DNA of 20,962 nt, taken from positions 1-20,962 of the forward strand of contig CAJUCO010000042.1 in the NCBI GenBank assembly GCA_910585245.1. The letters are read 5' to 3'. The first letter of the stretch is position 1. The number at the start of each line of letters is the position of its first letter. The notes beneath the pieces are model-generated. The model was not told the DNA's origin and did no database searches. It worked only from the letters and a program-made list of their open reading frames with translations. This document shows positions 1 to 4,966 of this stretch, piece by piece. This stretch comes from an uncultured Oscillibacter sp. Its GTDB lineage: Bacteria; Bacillota; Clostridia; Oscillospirales; Oscillospiraceae. The position numbers were made by a program, and so were the translations under genes.

Positions 1-232
1 TGTGGGAGTCAATGGCAATGATTTTTTCGCCCTGGCCCATCCAGCCGATGACGTTCCCCAGGCCGTCGATCTCCACCCGGTCAAAGCCCAGTTTCTCCAT
101 CTCGGCCTTGATGCACATGACCACTTCCTTCTCCTCGCAGCTTTCGCTGGGGTGGGAGATCATGTCCCGCAAAAAGCGGGACATTTCCGCCTTGTAACCC
201 TCCGCCGCAGACTTGATCTTCTCGAAATCCAT
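1..232 (-). CDS. M20-family hydrolase, YgeY-like (partial, N-terminal 77 residues)
   Basis: Reading leftward, the gene opens with MDFEKIKSAAEGYKAEMSRF and leaves the window at its 3' end, so only about 77 residues are visible. The segment FLRDMISHPSESCEEKEV, followed by a Gly-Asn-Val-Ile-Gly stretch and ending in AIDSH, matches the start of M20 zinc peptidases/amidohydrolases. It most resembles the YgeY group linked to selenium and purine metabolism. The final His would be the first metal ligand. Start choice: ATG at 232-230 with CGGAGG eight bases upstream (246-241). It has its own sigma-A promoter and diverges from the regulator and PLP-enzyme genes, so the three may form one metabolic locus. 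Substrate is unknown. M20 membership is fairly safe; the YgeY assignment is by recollection of family sequence. Confidence 0.75.
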   Translation of the reverse strand, partial: MDFEKIKSAAEGYKAEMSRFLRDMISHPSESCEEKEVVMCIKAEMEKLGFDRVEIDGLGNVIGWMGQGEKIIAIDSH

Positions 233-302
233 GATGCAGACCTCCGTTTTATATTCTATATTTGACGGCTTTGCGACCTCGCCGCCTGTTCCTTACAGTC
301 CT

Positions 303-330
303 ATCATATCACAAGATTCCCCGTTGTCAA
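303..330 (-). promoter_or_regulatory. Sigma-A promoter of the YgeY-like gene
   Basis: On the minus strand there is a perfect -35 TTGACA (330-325), a 16-nt spacer and -10 TATGAT (308-303). It lies about 70 nt upstream of the hydrolase ATG. Confidence 0.75.
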
Positions 331-332
331 AC

Positions 333-361
333 AAAATTTTTGAAAACCAAAAAATTTTTTT
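333..361. promoter_or_regulatory. A/T-tract inverted repeat between divergent promoters
   Basis: AAAATTTTT (333-341) and AAAAATTTT (350-358) form an inverted repeat with an 8-nt spacer. They lie exactly between the two divergent -35 boxes (325-330 and 371-376). This could be an operator for the adjacent regulator, an UP element shared by both promoters, or simply intrinsically bent DNA. The repeat is seen; its role is inferred. Confidence 0.35.
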
Positions 362-370
362 GTATTGCTG

Positions 371-399
371 TTGATTTCTCCGAAAAACCGTGGTATGAT
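371..399 (+). promoter_or_regulatory. Sigma-A promoter of the regulator/PLP-enzyme unit
   Basis: -35 TTGATT (371-376), a 17-nt spacer and -10 TATGAT (394-399). Transcription would start near 406, about 50 nt before the proposed regulator start at 456. Confidence 0.75.
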
Positions 400-455
400 G
401 CTAGCATGAGTCAGTGTCTTTCCATAAAAAATAAGCCCAAAAGGGGGGATTATCC

Positions 456-1097
456 ACGGAAAACAGCAAACTGGAGCTGCTGCGTCAGGTAGCCGCCGGC
501 ATCGCCGCCCAATTCGGGTCCAACTGCGAGGTGGCCATTCACGACCTCAGCCGGGACCCGGACCGCTCCATTGTCTTCATTGCCAACGGACACGTCTCCG
601 GGCGGAAGGTGGGGGACGGCGCGTCCAACGTGGTGATGGAACAGCTCCGCACCCAGGACCCGGAGCCCAAGGACCACCTTTGCTATCTCACCAAGACTCC
701 GGACGGCAAAATTTTGAAATCCTCCACCGTCTACATCCGGGACCGGAGGGGGAAAGTCTCCGCCATCCTGGCCATTAACTATGACATCTCCCGCCTCATC
801 CTTATGGAGGAGGCCCTTCACGACCTCACCTCCACCGGGGAGGAGGTCCCTTCCGAACCGGAGCGCATCACCAACGTCAGCGACCTGTTGGAGGAGCTTA
901 TCCAGCAGTCCGTGGCCTTGGTGGGCAAGCCCGCCGCCGTGATGAACAAGGACGACAAAGTAAAGGCCATACAGTTCCTCAGTCAAAACGGCGCGTTCCT
1001 CATTACCAAGTCCGGGGACAAAGTGGCAAAGTACTTCGGCATTTCCAAGTACACCCTGTATTCCTACATTGATATGAATAAACAGGAGGGCAATTGA
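456..1097 (+). CDS. YheO/DauR-type PAS plus HTH transcriptional regulator (apparent ACG start)
   Basis: A predicted 213-aa DNA-binding regulator. Residues about 10-125 look like the YheO-type PAS domain (CEVAIHDL, then IVFIANGHVSGR, then a segment ending in LAINYDIS). Residues about 150-210 look like the HTH_22 domain, with FLSQNGAFLI and VAKYFGISKYTLYSYID near the C-terminus. DauR of Pseudomonas, a family member, represses a D-amino-acid catabolic operon. Start choice: no ATG exists in frame. GTG at 531 would remove the conserved N-terminus and has no ribosome site. GGGGGG at 443-448 sits seven bases before ACG at 456, giving (M)ENSKLELLRQVAAG, which fits the family well. The gene lies one base upstream of the PLP-enzyme ATG, so the two are translated together. 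It probably controls both divergent transcripts. Effector unknown. Confidence 0.8.
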   Translation, partial: TENSKLELLRQVAAGIAAQFGSNCEVAIHDLSRDPDRSIVFIANGHVSGRKVGDGASNVVMEQLRTQDPEPKDHLCYLTKTPDGKILKSSTVYIRDRRGKVSAILAINYDISRLILMEEALHDLTSTGEEVPSEPERITNVSDLLEELIQQSVALVGKPAAVMNKDDKVKAIQFLSQNGAFLITKSGDKVAKYFGISKYTLYSYIDMNKQEGN

Positions 1098-1098
1098 C

Positions 1099-2574
1099 AT
1101 GATCAATCTCACCATCAACCGCCAGGGGCTGGAGCACAACCTGAAAAAAGCCCGGGAGCACAACATCCTCATTCCCACCATCGCCCAGATGCAACACCCG
1201 GAGACCGTCCCCGGCAAGGTCCAGGACAAGCTGAAAACCGTGGGCCTCTGGGACGTGAACCCCCTGAACCTCTTCCGGGTCACCTGGAAAAACGAGGCCA
1301 AGGAGTCCGGGGGCCTCTTCCAGGCCGTCCCCAACTACATCGAGCTTCCCCCGGAGCTCACCGGCGTGCCCTGCCGCATTGTCGCCATGGTGGGCAAGTG
1401 GTTCCCCACGGGCTGCCACAAGGTGGGGGCCTCCTTCGGCTGCCTTGCCCCCCGCCTTGTGACGGGACAGTTTGACGTGGACCGGCACAAGGCCGTCTGG
1501 CCCTCCACCGGGAACTACTGCCGGGGCGGCGCCTTTAACTCCAAGCTCCTGGGGGCCCAGGGCGTGGCCATCCTCCCGGCGGAGATGAGCCAGGAGCGCT
1601 TCGACTGGCTCCACGAGATCGGGGCGGAGGTCATCGCCACCCCCGGCTGCGAGTCCAATGTGAAGGAGATCTTTGACAAGACCAACGAGCTGAAGCTGGA
1701 CCCCCAATACATGATCTTCAACCAGTTTGAGGAAATGGGAAACCCCCTCTGGCACTATAACGTCACAGGCTTTGCCCTGGCGGACGTGTTCGAGGCCATC
1801 AAGCGCCCCGGAGACCGCTTCGCCGCCGCCGCCTTCACCTCCGGCTCCGCCGGGACCATGAGCGCCGGGGACCTGCTCAAGGAGCGCTATCCCCGCCTCA
1901 AACTGGGCGTGGGCGAGGCCCTCCAGTGCCCCACAATCTTGAACAACGGCTTTGGCGGACACCGGATTGAGGGCATCGGAGACAAACACATCCCCTGGAT
2001 TCACAATGTGAAAAACACGGACATGGCCATTGCCATTGACGACGAGGACTCTCAGCGCCTTCTCCGCCTGTTCAACACCCCCCAGGGACAGGACTACCTG
2101 CTCCACACCCTCAAGCTGGACCCGGTGCTGGTGGAGAAGCTGACCTGGCTTGGCATTTCCGGCATCGCCAACGTGCTGTGCTGCATCAAAATGGCGAAGT
2201 ACTACGAGCTCACGGACCGGGACGTGGTGGGCACCGTCCTCACCGACTCCGCCGCCATGTACCAGAGCCGGATTCAGGAGCTGAACGACCTCCACGGGGC
2301 CTACACGGCGGAGGAGGCCCGGCTGGACCACAACCTCCACATCCTGGGACTGAAGACGGACAACCTGCTGGAGCTTGGCTACGCGGACCGCAAGCGGGTC
2401 CACCATCTGAAATACTACACCTGGGTGGAGCAGCAGGGGAAAGATATGCAGGACCTCAATGCCCTGTGGTACGACGTGGAGGGGACCTGGGACACGGTCC
2501 ACGCCCAGGCCAAGGAACTGGACGAACTCATCAACGCCTTCAACGAAGAAAGCGGCGTGCTCAAAAACCTGTAA
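1099..2574 (+). CDS. Fold-type II pyridoxal-phosphate enzyme, substrate unknown
   Basis: A 491-aa cytoplasmic PLP enzyme of the tryptophan-synthase-beta superfamily, which includes threonine synthase, cysteine synthase and ammonia-lyases. The probable Schiff-base lysine is K108 in TGCHKVGAS. STGNY (136-140) resembles the substrate/cofactor loop SxGN. TSGSAGT (248-253) is the glycine-rich phosphate-binding loop. The protein is longer than cysteine synthase (~310 aa) or diaminopropionate ammonia-lyase (~400 aa), and the C-terminal ~150 residues are not typical of those. ATG at 1099 follows AGGAGGG (1083-1089) and is separated by one base from the regulator stop. With the divergent YgeY-like hydrolase and DauR-like regulator, it probably acts in amino-acid or nitrogen catabolism. 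Family assignment is firm; the reaction is not determined. Confidence 0.85.
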   Translation: MINLTINRQGLEHNLKKAREHNILIPTIAQMQHPETVPGKVQDKLKTVGLWDVNPLNLFRVTWKNEAKESGGLFQAVPNYIELPPELTGVPCRIVAMVGKWFPTGCHKVGASFGCLAPRLVTGQFDVDRHKAVWPSTGNYCRGGAFNSKLLGAQGVAILPAEMSQERFDWLHEIGAEVIATPGCESNVKEIFDKTNELKLDPQYMIFNQFEEMGNPLWHYNVTGFALADVFEAIKRPGDRFAAAAFTSGSAGTMSAGDLLKERYPRLKLGVGEALQCPTILNNGFGGHRIEGIGDKHIPWIHNVKNTDMAIAIDDEDSQRLLRLFNTPQGQDYLLHTLKLDPVLVEKLTWLGISGIANVLCCIKMAKYYELTDRDVVGTVLTDSAAMYQSRIQELNDLHGAYTAEEARLDHNLHILGLKTDNLLELGYADRKRVHHLKYYTWVEQQGKDMQDLNALWYDVEGTWDTVHAQAKELDELINAFNEESGVLKNL

Positions 2575-2586
2575 CCAGATCTAAAA

Positions 2587-2611
2587 GAGGCGGAGCCTTT
2601 GGCTCCGCCTC
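2587..2611 (-). terminator. Hairpin with T-run on minus strand
   Basis: An 11-bp GC-rich stem (2587-2597 with 2601-2611) and a 3-nt loop. Read on the minus strand it is followed by TTTTA. It forms the left end of the repeat element and could stop leftward transcription from the 69-aa gene. Confidence 0.5.
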
Positions 2612-2769
2612 AGGCTGTCGAAAAGGGATTTTCGCCAGCCTGAGCAAGTTTTCAGACCTTTGAAAAGGTCTGAAAACTTCTGATTGAAAACGAGAGAAAC
2701 CCCTGATGGGTTTCTCTCGTAGCTCTTTTCCTTTCCGCTCCATTTTAGACGGCACTCTTTTGACAAGCT

Positions 2770-2801
2770 GAGGCGGAGCCTGTTGGCTCCGCCTCTTTTT
2801 T
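2770..2801 (+). terminator. Intrinsic terminator of the regulator/PLP-enzyme unit
   Basis: An 11-bp stem GAGGCGGAGCC/GGCTCCGCCTC (2770-2780 with 2785-2795), loop TGTT, then six T. It is the canonical shape on the plus strand and forms the right end of the repeat element. Confidence 0.7.
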
Positions 2802-3009
2802 ATGGTATCTCCTCCGGTTTTACCAGATACCCGTTAGACATTTTAACCGGCTCTTCCGCCTCGCCCCCGTCCATGAACGCCCCTTCCGCCTGGATTTGCG
2901 CCCGGGCCAAAATCCGTTCCGCTGTGCCGTAATTCCGCTGCTCCAACGCCTGGAGCGCCTTTGTAACCCCATTAAATAAAATCGAGTAATACCGGGGAAC
3001 CGTTCTCAT
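2800..3009 (-). CDS. Small conserved-looking protein of unknown function (69 aa)
   Basis: It reads MRTVPRYYSILFNGVTKALQ and continues with a predicted amphipathic helical hairpin (residues ~8-45, ALQALEQRNYGTAERILARAQ) and an acidic C-terminal tail ending LVKPEEIP. There is no signal peptide, membrane segment or cysteine. The alternating helices recall a small tetratricopeptide-like or four-helix fold, but no function can be assigned. Start choice: ATG at 3009 has GAGG 8 nt upstream; ATG at 3015 is in frame but too close to that site. Codon use is normal for the region, and a promoter lies upstream, so the gene is probably real. It diverges from the ribbon-helix-helix gene across an AT-rich gap. 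I recall similar small proteins in Oscillospiraceae but cannot confirm this. Confidence 0.6.
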   Translation of the reverse strand: MRTVPRYYSILFNGVTKALQALEQRNYGTAERILARAQIQAEGAFMDGGEAEEPVKMSNGYLVKPEEIP

Positions 3010-3027
3010 ATTCATCACCTCACACTT

Positions 3028-3056
3028 ATATTACCAAAAAATTCCAAAATGTGCAA
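3028..3056 (-). promoter_or_regulatory. Possible promoter of the 69-aa gene
   Basis: Minus-strand -35 TTGCAC (3056-3051), a 17-nt spacer and -10 TAATAT (3033-3028). The -10 box is 18 nt upstream of the ATG, leaving a very short leader. The -35 matches only three of six consensus bases. Confidence 0.4.
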
Positions 3057-3103
3057 TGCGCGTGCATAACAAATTTGGCAGCATAATATAGTGCATTTTC
3101 GCA

Positions 3104-3115
3104 ATAATATATTAT
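3104..3115. promoter_or_regulatory. 12-bp perfect palindrome, possible operator
   Basis: ATAATATATTAT is flanked on both sides by a CGCAA copy (3100-3104 and 3116-3120). It lies midway between the divergent 69-aa and ribbon-helix-helix genes. Ribbon-helix-helix regulators often bind such short palindromes and repress themselves. The palindrome is seen; its use as an operator is inferred. Confidence 0.35.
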
Positions 3116-3201
3116 CGCAATATAGCAACGCATTCAGATCGAACAATTTGCAGTATATTTTTATTACAAAACGAAACTCGATGCGTATTGCGAGGTGCAT
3201 A

Positions 3202-3396
3202 ATGAAGAAATTCAAAATCCCTACTCTTCCTAAAGAGCCGATTTCCACCACAAAGTCCATCCGGTTTCCAAACACAGTCATTGAACAGGTCGAAGAGGCT
3301 ATCCGCGGAAAGGACTGCACCTTCACCGCCTTCGTGGTGGAGGCCGTCCGGGTGGCCCTGGAGAACCTGGCGGAGGACGAGGAAGATCAGACGTAA
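3202..3396 (+). CDS. Small ribbon-helix-helix-like protein (64 aa)
   Basis: The protein begins MKKFKIPTLPKEPISTTKSI. A short predicted beta strand (TKSIRFP) is followed by two helices (NTVIEQVEEAIRG and FTAFVVEAVRVALENLA), the order found in ribbon-helix-helix DNA-binding proteins of the CopG/Arc type and in YlcI/YnfO-like small proteins. The tail is acidic (EDEEDQT). Start choice: ATG at 3202 with GAGG at 3192-3195. The frame is open further upstream to 3091, but that stretch is AT-rich non-coding sequence with palindromes. It diverges from the 69-aa gene. No toxin-like partner adjoins it, so an antitoxin role is not supported. Best reading: small transcriptional regulator, target unknown. 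Confidence 0.65.
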   Translation: MKKFKIPTLPKEPISTTKSIRFPNTVIEQVEEAIRGKDCTFTAFVVEAVRVALENLAEDEEDQT

Positions 3397-3451
3397 AAAA
3401 CGCGGAAGGGAGAAGGGCTCCCCCGCACAAGGACAATAAATCGTTCTGAGC

Positions 3452-3496
3452 ATGGCCAAAGGGCAGCAATCGTAATGATTGCTGCCCTTTGGCTAT
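3452..3496. repeat. Long near-perfect hairpin
   Basis: GCCAAAGGGCAGCAATC (3455-3471) pairs perfectly with 3477-3493 around loop GTAAT. It extends three more pairs, one of them G-T, to about 20 bp. Neither strand has a T-run directly after it, so it is not a standard intrinsic terminator, although it may end the ribbon-helix-helix transcript. The surrounding gap (3397-3658) shows no gene. Confidence 0.6.
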
Positions 3497-3658
3497 TTAC
3501 GGTTAAAATGGTGTACCCTGCCTATTTTCAACAATATTAAGGCAACACCGCACAATCCCCCGCAAGGAAACCTGATTCCCAGCGAAAATACATCTGCCTA
3601 TTTTTCTGAAAAGCGGGTAAAATTACAACATCTTTATAAAGGCAGGAGTTGTGAAATC

Positions 3659-4504
3659 ATGGAACAAAGAACTTTGAACGCCGTACAAATCCAGCGCTTT
3701 GCCAGTCACCTGCAAAGCGAGGAGCGGGCCGCGGCCACCATTGAAAAATATCTGCGGGATGTTCGGGAATTCAGCGTATGGCTGGACGGGGGAGCCGTAA
3801 CCAAGGAGGTTGTCCTGACATGGCGGGAGCTCCTGCTGGCCAAGGGCCGGGGCCCCGCCACCGTCAACACAAAACTGTCCGCGCTGAACAGCCTGTTTCA
3901 TTTTCTGGGCTGGGACGGCTGCCAGGTGAAATTTTTAAAGATCCAGCGCGCGGTGTTCCGGGACCGGTCCCTGGAGCTGACCCGGACAGATTTTCAGCGC
4001 CTTCTGGCTACAGCCCAAGGCCTGGGCCGCGACCGTCTGGCGCTGTTGATGGAGACCATCTGTGCCACTGGAATCCGGGTTTCCGAGGTCCGATATATCA
4101 CGGTGGAAGCCGCCCGGAGAGGCCGGGCAGAGGTCAGGCTGAAAGGGAAGATCCGCCTTATCCTTCTGCCCGGGAAGCTGTGCCGGAAGCTGCTGCGGTA
4201 CGCCGAAAAGAAAAAAATCACCGCCGGACAGATTTTCGTGACCGGCGGCGGGAATCCCTTGTCCAGAAAGCAGATCTGGAGGGAGATGAAATTGCTTTGC
4301 GAAAAGGCTCATGTGGAGGAGTCGAAAGTATTTCCCCACAATCTGCGGCATCTCTTTGCCACCCTGTTTTACCGGGCCTGCAAGGACATCGTGAAACTGG
4401 CGGACGTGCTTGGCCACAGCTCCGTTGAAACGACGCGCATCTACCTGGTTTCCACCGGCAGGGAACATACCCGATGGATGGACAGACTGGGTATCATAAC
4501 TTAG
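3659..4504 (+). CDS. Tyrosine-type site-specific recombinase (integrase)
   Basis: A complete 281-aa XerC/D-sized recombinase. The N-terminal core-binding domain spans about residues 10-95 (ATIEKYLRDVREFSVWL, then TVNTKLSALNSLFHFLGW). The catalytic domain spans about 105-281, with the expected residues R140 (TGIRVSE), a beta-hairpin lysine (K162 or K164), H227 and R230 (HNLRH), H253 (LGHSS) and nucleophile Y262 (TRIYL). Start choice: ATG 3659 follows AGGAG with a 10-nt gap. The frame is open back to 3479, but that part overlaps the hairpin and lacks a ribosome site. No phage, plasmid or transposon genes are adjacent. Two 73-bp direct repeats begin at the stop codon and are candidate recombination sites. 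The enzyme looks active; whether it integrates, inverts or resolves DNA cannot be told. Confidence 0.92.
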   Translation: MEQRTLNAVQIQRFASHLQSEERAAATIEKYLRDVREFSVWLDGGAVTKEVVLTWRELLLAKGRGPATVNTKLSALNSLFHFLGWDGCQVKFLKIQRAVFRDRSLELTRTDFQRLLATAQGLGRDRLALLMETICATGIRVSEVRYITVEAARRGRAEVRLKGKIRLILLPGKLCRKLLRYAEKKKITAGQIFVTGGGNPLSRKQIWREMKLLCEKAHVEESKVFPHNLRHLFATLFYRACKDIVKLADVLGHSSVETTRIYLVSTGREHTRWMDRLGIIT

Positions 4505-4643
4505 AGACAGAATAAACAATATGTTGCAATAATAATAAAGTATGATAACACAGTTCATAAAAAATTGCAATACATAGAGACAGAATAAACAATATGTCAC
4601 TTTCATGCCGCGTTATGATAGCATAGTTCATAGAAACTGGCAA
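4502..4643. repeat. Tandem 73-bp direct repeats after the recombinase
   Basis: Unit 1 (4502-4570) and unit 2 (4575-4643) align with an exact offset of 73. The left arms (4502-4524 and 4575-4597, starting TAGAGACAG and ending ATATGT) are identical over 23 nt. The middle 16 nt are unrelated. The right arms (4541-4570 and 4614-4643) match at 25 of 30 positions, including TATGATA and AGTTCATA. Conserved arms around a variable centre suit paired protein-binding sites such as recombinase attachment sites or regulator operators. Unit 1 overlaps the last bases of the recombinase gene. Confidence 0.8.
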
Positions 4644-4655
4644 AATATAGGCGAA

Positions 4656-4689
4656 ATACATATGTATATCTTTGCATGGTTAGTATAAT
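4656..4689 (+). promoter_or_regulatory. Possible promoter region of the pilus locus
   Basis: A perfect -10 box TATAAT lies at 4684-4689, but the -35 position (TATGTA, 4661-4666) is poor. A 12-bp palindrome ATACATATGTAT (4656-4667) covers that position. A good -10 with a palindrome in place of a -35 suggests activator dependence. This would leave a leader of about 270 nt before the giant prepilin ATG. Confidence 0.4.
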
Positions 4690-4756
4690 TATAGCGCGGG
4701 CTAAGGGCGAAGTCAATACAAGATATCCGCATTTCCAGGAAATCACACAGAACAAA

Positions 4757-4809
4757 CAGGACCGCAAATCTTCCGAAACTTTGCGGCCCTGGTTTCTTGC
4801 GTGTTTTTT
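4757..4809 (+). terminator. Leader hairpin with distal T-run (terminator or attenuator)
   Basis: CAGG-A-CCGCAAA (4757-4768) pairs with TTTGCGG-C-CCTG (4780-4791), leaving one A/C mismatch and an 11-nt loop. Seven T follow at 4803-4809, about 11 nt after the stem, further than in a textbook terminator. It could end the recombinase transcript or act as a leader attenuator for the pilus genes. The rest of the gap (4690-4966) shows no recognisable riboswitch; the c-di-GMP-I consensus blocks were looked for by eye and not found. Confidence 0.35.
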
Positions 4810-4966
4810 TGACAAATCAACAGCGGCAGAGCAGATTTTTTCCAAACCTGCGCTTTGTTTTGTCCCGGAATGTTTATTCTGTCTTCAGGTAGGGATGGGG
4901 AGCGATCATCTAGGGAATCCAGGGCGGAAACGCGGCGAGAAAAACGGCTCGGCAAGGAGTGGGATC

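Larger units (their letters stand above)
2583..2803. repeat. MITE-like palindromic element with four hairpins
   Basis: The ends are imperfect inverted copies of each other: an A-run, then GAGGCGGAGCC, a 3-4 nt loop, GGCTCCGCCTCAG, then CT(G/T)TC and AAAAG. The left end lies at 2583-2627 and the right end at about 2757-2801 on the opposite strand. Inside are two further stems: 2646-2661 with 2664-2679 (16 nt, perfect palindrome), and 2690-2702 with 2708-2720 (13 bp). Short reading frames across it are by-products of the palindromes. The symmetry suggests a mobile repetitive element inserted after the PLP-enzyme gene. Confidence 0.6.

Noticed and set aside
406..492. A short ORF starting at ATG 406 upstream of the regulator
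   Set aside because: It is in a different frame, begins at the expected transcription start with no room for a ribosome site, and its peptide is not family-like.
1003..2502. A 499-aa open frame on the minus strand opposite the PLP enzyme
   Set aside because: It is a shadow of GC-rich codon use. The plus strand encodes a clear PLP enzyme with family motifs and a ribosome site, while the minus frame is low-complexity with no start signal.
2561..2766. Two overlapping ~60-aa minus-strand frames between the PLP enzyme and the 69-aa gene
   Set aside because: They are translations of the palindromic repeat element; the peptide repeats simply mirror the hairpin arms.
2800..3396. Toxin-antitoxin pair made of the 69-aa and ribbon-helix-helix genes
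   Set aside because: The genes are divergent rather than in one operon and the 69-aa product has no RelE, MazF or HicA-like features.
3530..3585. Possible insertion-sequence end upstream of the recombinase (a GGCAACACCGCACAA segment)
   Set aside because: No matching inverted end, target duplication or transposase was found in the window.
4676..4966. An extra 97 residues at the N-terminus of the giant prepilin
   Set aside because: The frame is open, but no ribosome site precedes 4676, the DNA there is AT-rich leader with a hairpin, and a prepilin signal must be near the N-terminus, as it is from ATG 4967.
4690..4966. c-di-GMP-I riboswitch before the pilus genes
   Set aside because: The conserved blocks of the GEMM motif could not be found by eye. 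A covariance search would settle it, but there is no positive evidence now.
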